Shown in pieces: positions 52,148-63,965 of a stretch of 64,000 bases of DNA. Origin of the DNA: Pyrenopolyporus hunteri. Taxonomy: Eukaryota > Ascomycota > Sordariomycetes > Xylariales > Hypoxylaceae. Under the pieces are notes generated by a model that was given only the letters and a program-made list of their open reading frames with translations, ran no database searches and was not told the DNA's origin. Location of the stretch: the NCBI GenBank assembly GCA_902806595.1, contig CADCXC010000019.1, positions 209,054-273,053 of the forward strand. The letters run 5' to 3'. Each line of letters begins with the position of its first letter. Position 1 is the first letter of the stretch. The position numbers and the translations under genes are program-made.

Positions 52148-55101
52148 ATGACTGCGAGCCGGTCTGAGCCGGGCCCTCAGCGTGAGTTTATATCGAGAAC
52201 GCCCGTCCACTTTTGCCATAGCGAAGAAAAGTCTATGGCTAGATCCGAGAAGTCGAAGCTGACGTTCAAGTCTGTCACCGCAGCCAACCAAACCTGCGAG
52301 TAACGAGTACGTCTCCTCCGGTTCAAAATAATACAAAATATTGATCAGGATCCGGCTATCTATCTATATATATATGTAGGGGTGGTCACGATAAATTACG
52401 TATACTTACTAGATTCGCATAGTCATCGCTGCCGACGGTTTGTATAAGCGAGATGTCTTCCGTACGTCAAATCGCCATCTTGCAATTCCTGCGGGAGCCA
52501 TCTCCATTAACCTGATTGTCGAATTACAGGCTTGCCCGATCCCTTTGCCGTAGCAACGATCAACGGCGAACAAACGAAAACGACGACCGTGTCGAAACGT
52601 ACCCTTAATCCGTATTGGAACGAAAGTTTCGATTTGTAGGCAAACATCTTCCCGCCACAGTCTTTATCTCTAGTCCCCGTACTCACACCCCTCTTTCTTT
52701 GTAGCCGAGCAACGGAAGATAGCATCTTAGCGGTGCAGGTTTTTGATCAGAAGAAGTTTAAGAAGAAGGATCAAGGCTTTTTAGGTGTCATCAATATCCG
52801 GATTGGGGATGTCATCGAGCTAGCGGAGGGCGCAGATGGTATGAATTATCTCGTAACTTCTCCCCAAATATACGCTTTCTCCGGGCTGACGGGCATCGCT
52901 TTTCTCCAGACCAGATGCTTACGCGGGACCTGAAAAAGTCCACCGATAACCTCGTCGTCCACGGAAAGCTGATCATAAACCTATCCACCAACCTATCCAC
53001 TCCCGCCCGTCCTGCACAGCAACCTTCGTCGGCAAGCTCCAGCCGCCCGTCCTTGGCCCCCCAGGCGTCCACAGCTAGTACCGCTGCGTCCGAACGACCG
53101 ACTTCCTCGACCTCAGGCTTCAACGGGCTTCCATCGGGTGCGCAAACGGGCGCGCAAGTGACTTTGCCCATTAGGTCAAACGGCGCGAACGCACCCGCCA
53201 CAAATGGTAACGCCGCGCAGCCCCGATCGACAGCCCAGATGAGCCCCTTCGAAGACGCTCGGCCGCCTCCCTGGCTGGGAGCGGCGCGAGGATAACCTAG
53301 GAGAACGTACTACGTAGATCATAATACTCGAACCACGAGCTGGAATCGTCCTACTCAGACAGGCACCTCTGCTGAAAACCGCGGCGAAAGAGGCCGCCAC
53401 CCAAGTCGAACGCCAAAGACATCAAAACAGAACACTGCCAGAAGATCGTACTGGTGCTAACTCTCCAACGCTCCAGCAGCAGCAACAGCAGCCGCAGCCG
53501 CAGCAGTCCGGCGGTTCTCCACATAGCCCCGGCCAAGGGACTTTGATGCACACCGGAGCCACTAGTCCCGGCACCGGTGAGCTTCCGCCTGGTTGGGAAC
53601 AGCGATGGACGCCCGAGGGCCGGCCTTACTTCGTCGACCATAACACTCGGACCACGACTTGGGTAGATCCCCGCCGTCAGCAGTACATACGGATGTATGG
53701 TGGGCAGAACAACGCCAACGGCACGATACAGCAGCAGCCGGTCTCGCAACTAGGCCCGTTGCCCAGCGGCTGGGAAATGCGACTAACTAATACCGCCCGT
53801 GTATATTTCGTGGACCACAATACCAAGACTACGACCTGGGACGACCCTCGATTACCGTCCTCCCTCGACCAGAACGTGCCGCAGTACAAGCGAGATTTCC
53901 GAAGGAAGTTGATCTACTTCCGCTCGCAACCCGCTATGCGGATACTCTCGGGGCAGTGCCATATGAAAGTGCGACGATCCCACATCTACGTGTCCTCGTT
54001 TGCGGAGATCTCGCGACAGTCCGCGACCGACCTGAAGAAGCGACCTCATGATAAAGTTCGACGGCGAAGACGGTCTAGATTACGGCGGCTTGTCCAGAGA
54101 ATTCTTTTCTTATTATCTCACGAAATGTTCAACCCTCTACTGCCTCTTCGAGTATTCCGCCCACGACAACTACACCCTCCAGATCAACCCGCACTCCGGC
54201 ATCAACCCTGAACACTTGAACTACTTCAAATTCATCGGCCGCGTAGTCGGCCTGGCTATCTTCCACAGGCGATTCCTCGACGCCTTCTTCATCGGCGCTC
54301 TTTACAAGATGATTCTGGGCAAGCCGGTTGTTCTCGCTGACATGGAGGGTGTAGATGCGGACTTCCACAGGAGTCTGCAGTGGAGGCTCGATAACGATAT
54401 CTCCGGCGGGATTCTCGAGCAGACTTTCTCCACCGAGGACGAGCGCTTTGGCGTCGTGACTGTCGAAGACCTGATTCCGAACGGGCGCAACATCGACGTT
54501 ACCAACGAGAACAAGAAGGAGTACGTGGACCTTATGGTGAAGTGGCGTATCGAGAAGCGTATTTCGGAGCAGTTCCAGGCCGTCAAGGAGGGATTCCACG
54601 AGCTCATCCCTCAGGATCTTATCAACGTCTTCGACGAGCGCGAGTTAGAATTGCTTATTGGCGGTATCGCCGATATCGATGTGGATGACTGGAAGAAGCA
54701 CACAGACTACCGCGGTTACACCGAAAGCGACGAGGTTATCCAGTTCTTCTGGCAGACGGTACGGAGCTGGGACGGAGAGCAGAAGAGCAGGCTGCTGCAG
54801 TTCACGACGGGTACCTCGCGAATTCCCGTCAACGGGTTCAAGGATCTTCAAGGTAGCGATGGCCCGAGGAGGTTTACTATCGAAAAGGCGGGAGAAATTG
54901 GTAACTTGCCAAAGGCGCACACTTGGTACGTATTCAAATTCCACTTCAAATTTCACTCCAGCGAGTGAAGTGTCATGCCATCTACAGAGCTAACGATCAC
55001 GCAGCTTTAACCGTCTAGACTTGCCCCGTATAAGACGCTGGAGCAGTTGCAGAGCAAGTTGACGACGGCCGTCGAAGACGATGGGTTTCGGCCAGGAGTA
55101 G
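52148..55101 (+). CDS. hulA: HECT-type E3 ubiquitin ligase HulA/Rsp5 (Nedd4 family), several indels
   Basis: Domain order is C2, three WW, HECT. Visible exons: one ending 52299 (NLR), 52413-52461, 52530-52635, 52705-52838, 52910-54925 and 55005-55101; introns are GT-AG. C2: DGLYKRDVFRLPDPFAVATI and DQKKFKKKDQGFLGV. WW domains lie at about 53270-53345, 53580-53670 and 53757-53850, with a Gln-rich linker after the first. HECT: KFDGEDGLDYGGLSREFF, HSGINPEHLNYFKFIG; the catalytic Cys (HTCFNRLDLP) has its codon split TG|C by the last intron. C-terminus ETMGFGQE, stop 55099-55101. The enzyme ubiquitinates membrane transporters and other targets with arrestin adaptors. Frame breaks lie near 53267-53275, 53300, 53388-53393, 54043-54047, 54105-54108, 54131-54136, 55024-55027 and 55075-55080. 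Such a conserved, normally essential protein suggests read errors. ATG 52148 and the first splice are uncertain. Confidence 0.85.
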
Positions 55102-57522
55102 AAGCCATTGGGAGGAGCTGTGTTTTCCTCTTCGTCGCCGTTGCTGTCTGTATATAGAACGATGAAACGTTTGTTTTCCTCGGTACGAACGAAGCCTGAA
55201 ATTACGGACGGATTTTGCATCTCCTTCAACGTGTCTTGTTCTATCTACTCCCCGCCTTTCCCCTTTTCCTTTGGCCTTTGCCCTTTGGCCGTGCTGGGTG
55301 GGGGCTTACTAGGAGAGAGGCTTAATAGGACTTATGATTATTATCGTTATCGTTATCTCGTCTTCTTTTTTCTTTTCTTTCTTCTTTTCTGTTCCACTCT
55401 CTCTACCCACCTTTCTGTATCCCTCGCTCTCTTGGAGGTGTATATCTTGATTGTCAGGGAGCGCGGGGAGAGGGAATGAGAGAAGAGAAAATAGGAAAGA
55501 AGAAGGAAGTAAGGAAAGAAGAACAAGAGAATGCGACGGAAACTAGGAGCTGGATGGGGGTGGGGGAGCACTCGGGGACGGAGTTCAAACGTTCGTTTTT
55601 CTTATACATCGGACGGGAACGTGTATTGCAAAAACGAAATAATAGCTACCTACCTAACTAACATACGGTAAACTGAAACCGACTTTGAGGTATTATAAAT
55701 ATCTGTCCCCTGGGTAGGCGTTCTGTATGGGTAGGTAGGTAGGTAAGACTTTGGTTAATGGAATAGGTATCCGCTCTTACGTACAGTCTTCTCGAGTGAT
55801 ATTGCTGTGTGTTTGGTAGGTAGGTTTTGCGTTTCTGTATAAGGTGACGCCGGACTTGAAGATGAGTATTTACATGTAAATTACGCGCCCCTGATGAGTG
55901 AGGACTCTACTTAAATCATGTGCACGATATGAGGAGTGGAAAGAGGTTTCGTATATTAGGTAAAGTCAACTTATCGACTATTCCCCAGCTCAGCTCTAAC
56001 GAGAACACATTACCTAGTATATACCTAGTGATATCATACCTTCCTCACCCTCTATAACTTGGCCAGATTTCCAAATAGCGGATCATACATATATATATAT
56101 ATATATAGGTATGATATCTATAGATGTCACTTATATAATGTGCCTGATATATATGATCTTCGCTACCTACCTACCTATCTATCTGCCTTATTTATATACA
56201 TACTAGGTACCTAGGTATACATAGTAAAGACTCACTTCGCCTATCCATCGTCATATTATACTCCTAATCACAGGTAGTTAAGGTGAACCAATACGAGATT
56301 CCATACACGCCTGTTTTATATAAGCTTAACATATACACCCTGGTATACCTCTATAGGTGGGTAACTCACGGAGTAAAATCCCCGGCCTAGCCAAACTACG
56401 TAAGGGCAGAGATCGAACGGAACGGATCGGCCTGGAAACTTGACTCGACTTGTCTATACTAACCAATACACACAAAGCACATATGTGTAGGTACTCATCA
56501 TAGACATACAATATATAGTGTGCACTTACTTACTAAATACGCCGTGCTCCGTATGCCAGCCTGAGTATTTACCTACATAGGTAGGTAGGTACCTATACGG
56601 CGCATTATATATGTCCTAAGTCCTGGGCATATCCGCCTGGGTACCTAAATACCCAAGAGGTAGCTCACCGGCGTTTTTTACGTCCAATCACTTATTCCCC
56701 TCCTTACGCTGCTCCGTTCTAAGGGCTACGGCGCGTTATATCCTGGTTATACGGCTAGGGAGGCAAGGGGTAAGTAAGTTAAGTGAGTTAGGTAGGGAGG
56801 TAGTCAGGCACCTAAGATTTCCGAGACTTTATAAGTACGGGTACACATGAGTGTATGAGTGTCTTTGAAAATAGCTTCCATACCGAACTGCATTAATGTG
56901 GTATGAAGACGTATGTAGAGCTAGGACTTGCAAAAAACAGACAAGAGCACAACGTAGACTGCGAGAGGAAACATGCAAAATCAGAACGGGCCAAGCATCG
57001 TACAAAGCATATTCGATAGCACAAGCTTCCAATTTTCGATAGTGTCTTTATACAGTTCGACATTATAGATACAAAAACGGGGCTTATGAGCCTGCGCGTC
57101 TTGCGACATCTCCCTCCTACCTATCGTTTGCAGGCTAGCTCGCGCGTTTCGGAGGGCAAATAAGTATATCAAAAACACAAATAACCGACAGTGCCTCCTC
57201 GCGCTGGCAATAGCCCTCTATGGTCTACCAGCAAATTGCAAATTGACCTGTCAACCTGACGCCACCGTGCTTCCATGTCGACATTGATTGAAGTAATTTC
57301 GCAACCTAACAGATGCATCGCACCCCTTTGGACATATCTCGAAATAGAAGGGCTCAAAGCAAGGCAAGTCGTGTAATAAAAGGTGTATGGTAATCGTAAC
57401 TCTTAGAATTCGGTATAGTCCAATAATAAAGAGAGCCGCCCGGTGCACCCCGCAGTTGCTGCCAACTGGCTAATCCGCAAGAATGGACAGCGCTAGGCGC
57501 TGACGAGGATTCCTTTCGGATC
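55102..57522. other. Long intergenic region between convergent genes
   Basis: About 2.4 kb between the 3' ends of the HECT ligase (+) and the AHC1-like gene (-). It holds pyrimidine-rich (55350-55440) and purine-rich (55455-55530) tracts, a (TA)n run at 56090-56107, and many TAGGTACC / (TACC)n words (55640-55750, 56165-56220, 56565-56595). Only short frames exist; no protein or RNA gene is recognised. Confidence 0.6.
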
Positions 57523-59508
57523 CTATCTTCGACTTCGTCTCTGGTTGTTGTTTCCGCTGCCTTTGATTGGACTGACAAAGGTAACATGCTTGCTATCATC
57601 CTTCCGCAGTCGCACCGTTGTTCCGGGCCCTGTGCCGGTAGAACCGCGATGGTGTCGGATGGAGCGCGCACCACTGTGATCGTCCTCGATATCGATCTCG
57701 TCTACGTCCGAGATCGACTGTGCCCCGATGCTGTCGTTCATGTCCGACTCCATCTCCGAGTCCGCTTCCGAGTCGTCATACTCGCCATCGTCGCTAACTA
57801 GGGATGGCGCGTTATTCGAAACGGCCGTATGGGGACTCAAGTCTACATCCAGCATATCATCATCTCCCATCAATTCGGGCTCGGAACCCGACGACTCCGA
57901 CGCAGGCGTCGGCACAGAGTAGAATAAGGCATAAGCGGAGGGTGTCCTTTGCTGCTGGACGGCCGGCCTGTGGCGACGGCTGGAACATGGTAGCCCTTAC
58001 GGGAACCCGCACGAGAGAGGGGCCTGATACGGGGCCGCGTTTCCGATACGGCTAACATCGCCGTTACCGCCCGCGTCAACCTCGTCTAGCTCCTCCTCCT
58101 CGGGAGAGAAGAACTGGTCCAAGTCTATCTTAGTCTTGGCTTCGCTAACTAATTCGTTCAAGTTGCCGTTGAAACCCCTGCTTTGAAGTAGCCTGGATAG
58201 ATGGGGAGAATCGGCCGAAGGCGAAAATTTTGCCTCTTGTTTGGCCACTCCCGTCGTCTTCCGGGGTGGTTCGGGAACACCAGGGATCGAGGAAACACCG
58301 GGGAGTTCGCCACGGCGGTACATCTCCAACGACTCCTGTATGCGGCGCACGACAGAGAAGCAAGCCTCGGACTCGGACATGGCGTTCTCTCTGACGAACG
58401 GATGGACAAGGCCAGACGACGATGGAGCGCTCTGGCTCACGGGTTTATCCTCTCCTACAGCAGCACCAGTGTCGGTTACGTCGATCGGATGACCGCAGTG
58501 GACCGCGGCTTCTTCGTGGCTCTTGAAGTCCTTTTATGCGCGATGCGGCAGTGGTTGATGAAACCTTGCGTGCTCGAGAAGTTCTCGCGATGGCAGTCAA
58601 TGCAAACAAGCTTCACAGTCTTCCCGTCAGATCGCTTCAAGACACAAGGGCCATTCTTGTCCTTGGGAGGCGGATATCCGCTTGACAAAGCATGGAGCTT
58701 CTGACCCGCAGTACCTCGTACCGGCCGACCTCTACCTTGGGACGCACCTAACTCAACAATACTATTTCTTGTCGATCTACCGTCTACCGAATGTCTGAAT
58801 CTGGAATTTTCGCCCTGCGCGAAGCCTCGGGCAGGATGCCGTCGAACTTGGGATCGGGTATGAGCCACTTGGCGTAATGTCGCGCGTACGGACCATCGGT
58901 AACGCCAAAGGGTGGTGCCCACTGAGGCAGCTTCTCGCCCAACTTCGGTCTCAAGGCCGCGCCCGACCGTTCATTATATTCACCATCTGCTCCGGCGTAG
59001 GGACGTTCTGTGGATACGGTATTAGATGACACCTTCGCAGTTGTTCCAAAGCCACCTGGCATTTGGCAAGTTCTTGATTAATCAAGCGTAACTCGTCATG
59101 CTTGAGTAGGATCTCGAGACTGAACTGCTGCTCGATAGCATCCCTAGCGCGCGCCATCTTGGTCCTATGCGACACGGGCCGCGATGCACACCCTTCCCCG
59201 TTCTCTACCGACGATAAAGCCACCTTCTTATGCGCCTTGAGGCGATCGCCGTCATCATCATCCTCCGACCTCGTCCGCTTTAGCGCGGGCGAAGAAGCAG
59301 CTAGTTGCGACGCTATCGCGACGTTGCTCTGCTTGCGCCGCTTTGGGGTTACAGGCGACGAAATAGTGGTAGTAGCGGTAGTAGTAAGCGGCGAGTCTGA
59401 GGATACCCAAGGCTGCAGCGGTTTGCTAAAATCAAGCATAGGCTGTTCGACTTGTAGAGTTTTGTCGCTTCCCCTAGAATCCGAACTCCAAAAGCGGAAC
59501 ATGAGCAT
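57523..59508 (-). CDS. AHC1-like C2H2 zinc-finger protein (ADA complex type), several frameshifts
   Basis: Read on the minus strand from ATG 59508 (MLMFRFW) or 59502. A coiled region MARARDAIEQQFSLEIL...ELAKCQVALEQLRRCHL leads to WAPPFGVTDGPYARHYAKWL. The zinc finger follows near 58560-58640: C-X2-C-X13-H-X4-H in CIDCHRENFSSTQGFINHC-RIAH, after GYPPPKDKNGPCVLK. The acidic tail ends KHVTFVSPIKG...RRSRR. This matches the fungal AHC1-type zinc-finger family; yeast Ahc1 is a subunit of the ADA histone acetyltransferase complex, so a nuclear chromatin role is likely. Five breaks: single-base losses near 58964-58970, 58811-58820, 58530-58536 and 57911-57920, and a 2-base loss or 1-base gain in the GAGAG run at 58013-58020. 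Repair gives about 663 residues without introns. The conserved text continues across every break, favouring sequence errors over decay. Confidence 0.82.
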
Positions 59509-60973
59509 ACCCGACCTAGCGAAAAGGGGGGACGTCCAGGTATCTGCGCTCGATAAGCGTTGCGATACAGTTGGCAAAATGTACGTGTGGTCGGGGCACG
59601 GACAGATTCGGGCCCCCAAACTTGGTATGCAGGACAAAGGCCCGAAGTTGTAAAGGGGGTGGGAAGAAAGGGTAACCTATGTCAGAGGGTACGAAGCCGA
59701 ATGGCAAGGCAAGGCTGACGTAACGGCGAGTGTGTTAGGCACAGAGCCGTGGTTTCCTAGTAACTCCCTAGTGCTGCAGGTCGAGAGCGAGCAATCGGGG
59801 GATCGGCTCACCCGGCGGAAGCGACGACGCTTTTTAGCTCTGGGGCTATAGACGCACTATCGAATGGTGCTACCTAGTGGACCTAGGCTACGCTAACCAG
59901 CAGGTAGGTAGTTAGGGTAGGCAGTTAGGTAGGGTAGGTAGGGTACGGAAGGTAGAGAGGTTGTAGGCAGGCAACGACTACCTGCACTATACCTGGTAAC
60001 CTAGTACACCAAGGCAACAGAGCGACGGAGCCAAGGGAAGGCAAGGTGCACGTATGTATTTTAGCGGAGGTATGTACCTAATAGGCCCCCAAAGAAAGAG
60101 AGACGGGCTCCTGATGGGTCGGCGACGCGCAAAAGGAGCAGGGCCTGTCGCTGATGTGGCCACTGTCAAACCCAACGAAACTCAGTCTGAGTCAGGGTCG
60201 AGGCAGGCGAGGAAATGCGTAACAACACGCCAGGGGATGGGCGACGCAGTGCGAATGGCTGCGACGATTGCCAAAGGATTGCAATGGGCTGCGACGGCTG
60301 CGACGGTTGCGCGTAAATTATTAGTTTATGTTATGGAGGCTTTCGGCGCAGGATAAAAACGATGCGACCGAGCCGACAATAGATAAAAAATTAAAATAAA
60401 ATGTCCTTCGAAAAAAAGCGCAGAGACAATGAACGCGCAAGTTGGACAGTACCAAATGGAGATGCGGTGGACAGTGCGGTGCGTATTAGAGGGCGCGTAT
60501 GATGATCATCAGGGTGCGATATGCGACCGAGACAACAAAAAATAAAATCAGTAAAAAAGGCGAAAGGGAACGATGAAGTCGGACGCAAAGGGGGCGCCCG
60601 AGGGAATCCGAATTAAAGTGGCAAAGGAACGCGCGAAGTGAATCAAAACGAAAAAGTCGGAAGAAAGACGATTATCATTCGCTGCGGTGCTTCTTCTTCC
60701 CTTTGGGTTTTGTTGCGACAAGCAGATGGCGCAGAAAAAGGACCAGAGGAAAAAAATAAGATAAAATGAAAGGTTGTAAGGTTTCTAGAGGGTGCGAGAT
60801 GCAGAGGTGCAAAGAAAGTCCTGATTCTCGCGGTTTTGGAAGGGCGGTCTTGGGTTACCCAACACGTACTTCTGTATTTCTGTATCTCTGTATCTCTGTA
60901 GGTATCTCTGCAATTGGTATGTATCTTCCGCAATGGAACTGCTGTATGGTGAGGTGTGATGGTCGCTGTTGGT

Positions 60974-61030
60974 GGGCGACGACGGGCGGCGGTGGGCGAT
61001 GGTGGGTGATGGTGGGTGGCGGGCGGTGGG
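60974..61030 (+). repeat. G-rich 10-bp repeat, G-quadruplex-capable
   Basis: GGG triplets lie at 60974, 60984, 60994, 61004, 61014, 61021 and 61028, separated by loops of seven, then four nucleotides. The unit is gggcgatggt or similar. Seven G3 runs with short loops satisfy the usual quadruplex pattern. Confidence 0.8.
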
Positions 61031-62229
61031 TGGCTACATGCCTAAGGCTGGGGAATTAGGTAGGCGGCGTAAGTACCAGCTCAGAGGTTAGGTATTTTAG
61101 TATGCCGGGCGACCGCTAGAAATTCACTGCTGATTTGACGATTTGATTGCCCGACAGTCCGACGGATGGATTTGGGATTCTGGAGTGGACAAGGGGGCCC
61201 GTCGAAATCAATCAAAATTCAGGTTACTACACAAGTACAGAAGTACCTAGGTACATACACACGTATGTACGTGACAAGGATCATCTCCTTCCACCTGAAT
61301 GGATGTTTTGTTTTCAGGAAAGAACATAAGGCACCTTAAAGGAGGTCTGTGCTGCATGATTAAGGGGTTTATCCCGTACACCGTAGTACTGGACTTTATG
61401 CGCAAGGTTTGTGCAGACCTCAATTGTACATCTAGGTACATATGAATGTTAGATACTGGTATGCACATGTATTATCAGAGAGTTGGATGAAATGTATATA
61501 TAATACCCTAGCATTCCTCACGTACATCTAAATGGAATTCTCCCCTTCCTTATGACTCACTTATACACCTACCTACCTACCTATATAGGTAGAGAGGGAA
61601 AAAGAAGCGAAGCGGTGGCAATAAATCATACCCGGAGATACAAAATGGAATAGGCAGATATGGGATGCCCCAGGTCTTATTTGAAATGAGGGTGAGATCG
61701 AAGTACCTAATACGCTAGAAGGAAACATGACCATTATGAAGGTGGCCCGCCCGGAAAGTAGGTGTGTCACATGGCTGCTTTTAGTTACACAGGTACTTGT
61801 TGCATAAGCCATTAATGCCTGGCATTAAGGGCATTGAGAGACAAACAGATTGCACAAAATCTCCAAGACATTGCATAATGCATGTATCTTATTATAGATC
61901 TGCATGTACTACTAAGGTACCAGAGGACCTACATGTGTCTGCCTCAATATCGCGGAGATACACTAGATAAAGCTTGTTAGTCTTTCCTTGAAGATATCGG
62001 CCTACCAACCCTGAACAGTAACCAACGTTCCTTTTAGACTCGACATTATTGTGCAGTCGGCGTATATAGAGACGGCTAGGCTTCCTTCTCGAATATAGAG
62101 GTAGTGATGAGTGTATACGCTGTGTACAGTTTGTTTAAATATCTCCCTACCTAGGTACTTTAGGTAAAGTCAGTATTATTATAAAATTATCATGACATGA
62201 GGTGATCTCTACCAGCTAAATGACCCGAA

Positions 62230-62247
62230 ATTTAGCGGCCGCTAAAT
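62230..62247. other. Perfect 18-bp palindrome
   Basis: ATTTAGCGGCCGCTAAAT is its own reverse complement. It stands alone in intergenic DNA of modest G+C. It could be a dimeric protein-binding site or chance. Confidence 0.6.
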
Positions 62248-63339
62248 ACCAGTGTAACATGCGTACAGCCTTAATAACGTCAACACGAGATAGGCTACTA
62301 ACTTACCACATCCCTTCCAGAGGCACACAACGTAGACCATCCTATGTAAATAGGAATACTATGCCGCACTTACCTAAAAACCGATCAGACCAAGAACCGA
62401 ACAGGGCGTACATGTTTAGCTTGGCTAACTCTATATATGCACATTTTTCTAACATTCACCCGAGGAGTTAAACTCTGATTGTTTACACCCGGGGGATGTA
62501 CAGTCCACCTGATCAAGTTCGACTCGACTACTTACCACTCAATATGTAGTATTTTACAGCCATCTGCTTCGAGATATACATTCAATAGGATTGGGTAGGG
62601 TATTCATTGAAAAGGTTGGGTACCTAGATACCCAACTTGAGAAAGCTACATGGATGTACCTACATGTAGCTACGATTCCTGCATATAAGTATCTTGATTA
62701 ATTCTTGGCAGAAACTAGGCTGCATTGCGCGGCAGGGTGTCTTCCTTGGCAACTGGCCAATTACGGAACCAGATACGGTCTCAAAGGTGTCTGACCTGCG
62801 AAATCCACGGCAAGGGCCAAGACTGATTGCCTCGTCTACATCTGACAACTCATTTTAGGCGCGAGGCTTATCGATACATATTAGGAACGAATTAAGTCCG
62901 ATCTCGTAGTTTGAACTACGTCAATATCTCGTTACAATAATATGACGTAACGACGCTTATGTGTAAATACATACCCGTATGTAGTCCGATTTAGCCTTCT
63001 CGTGGTCTCCTTAGACGTTGTGCAAGAGTGGAACTAATGCAGCTATATATAATATACTAGGCTGCCCGCTTTTAAGTGGCACTGAATGTTTAGGTTATAC
63101 GGTAATTTACCCAGGTACTTATGAAGTAAGCGTCCAATGTCTGTCACAGCAGACCTCGACTCGCATTATCGATAAGGCTCCTACACGATTTTCGGGGTAC
63201 AAAGCTACATACCTAGGGCCACCTTATTAGAATTTCACCCAATTTACAATGTCACCCCGCGAGCAATCGATACAAATGTCAACACCATCCATCGGCAGCA
63301 CTCGATGACGACTAATGCTCCTCCCGAGCCGGCGGCATC

Positions 63340-63965
63340 ATGACTGGCCTGAGCATTCCCCAGAAGGGCAACCGAGCCGGCGATTCACCCACCAAGAGAA
63401 AGCGCGCCGATACTAATCCAATCGCTCCCAATAAGCCGCGGCTTGAGACCAGCCTCAACCTATCGTCGGCTGAGGACGCCAAAACGCTCGAGACCATTGA
63501 GTCGAAGTACGATGTTCAGCTACACTCGATAATCTCGTCGTCCAAGATACAGAAGAAAGTCGCGTCAGTTCTACAACACCTCACCGGCCCCGCGACCAGC
63601 AAATCAAGCGTGGTTGTTCTGCGCGCTAAAGCCTCTGACACGGGCAAGCTCGTCTCGATAGCCGAAATCGCGAAGCGTGAGTTAGAGAAGCGGACGGGCG
63701 ACGGACACATCTGGTATCAATATATTGCGCTGGGGAGGAGCTCAAGGAAAGACCCAGAGGCGAGGGCAATACGATCATCGAGGAAACGAAACTGGGCGAC
63801 GCTGGTGACGACGATTTTGAGGTTATGAAGACTCCGTTTGAAAGAGCTATTGAAAGCCAACCGCGTTGGAGAGGGATACCCATCATGAGCCTGTTCCTCT
63901 GCCGAGCTCCCATAGAGGAGCTGAGAAGACGCTACGGAGAACAAACCAATGCTGGCCCAAAGTAG
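63340..63965 (+). CDS. Alba-domain nucleic-acid-binding protein, one frameshift
   Basis: A basic N-terminus (PTKRKRADTNP) looks like a nuclear signal. The Alba-like fold follows, with YDVQLHSIISSSKIQKKVAS, VVVLRAKASDTGKLVSIAEI and AKRELE...WYQYIALG, the segments of the fungal Alba/Rpp20-like family that binds RNA or DNA. One G is missing in the GGGG at about 63733-63736: the raw frame leaves at ALG and stops at 63826-63828. Adding one base continues as EELKERPRGEGNTIIEETKL to IPIMSLFLCRAP and a stop at 63963-63965, total about 208 residues. The restored tail, lacking any stop over about 75 codons, supports a real coding continuation. ATG 63340 is the first in frame. Confidence 0.82.

Larger units (their letters stand above)
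59509..63339. other. Long intergenic region between divergent genes
   Basis: About 3.8 kb between the AHC1-like gene (-) and the Alba gene (+). Only short frames exist. It contains TAGGTA-type words (59880-59945, 61565-61590, 62148-62165), a G-rich 10-bp repeat at 60974-61030, degenerate ctgcgacgg-type repeats at 60250-60310, tgtatctc repeats at 60868-60910, and a perfect palindrome at 62230-62247. No tRNA or protein gene is recognised; the size leaves room for an unannotated non-coding transcript. Confidence 0.55.

Noticed and set aside
53543..54211. A separate WW-domain protein of 222 residues
   Set aside because: It is the middle part of the HECT ligase; both ends of the frame are created by indels, and the conserved sequence continues in other frames on both sides.
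54048..54968. A stand-alone HECT protein of 306 residues
   Set aside because: It starts at an internal Met (LMIKFDGEDG) of the HECT domain and runs into the last intron; it belongs to the same ligase gene.
57997..59637. Several separate small proteins on the minus strand
   Set aside because: The frames follow each other in order with overlapping ends and together spell one AHC1-like protein; single-base losses explain the breaks.
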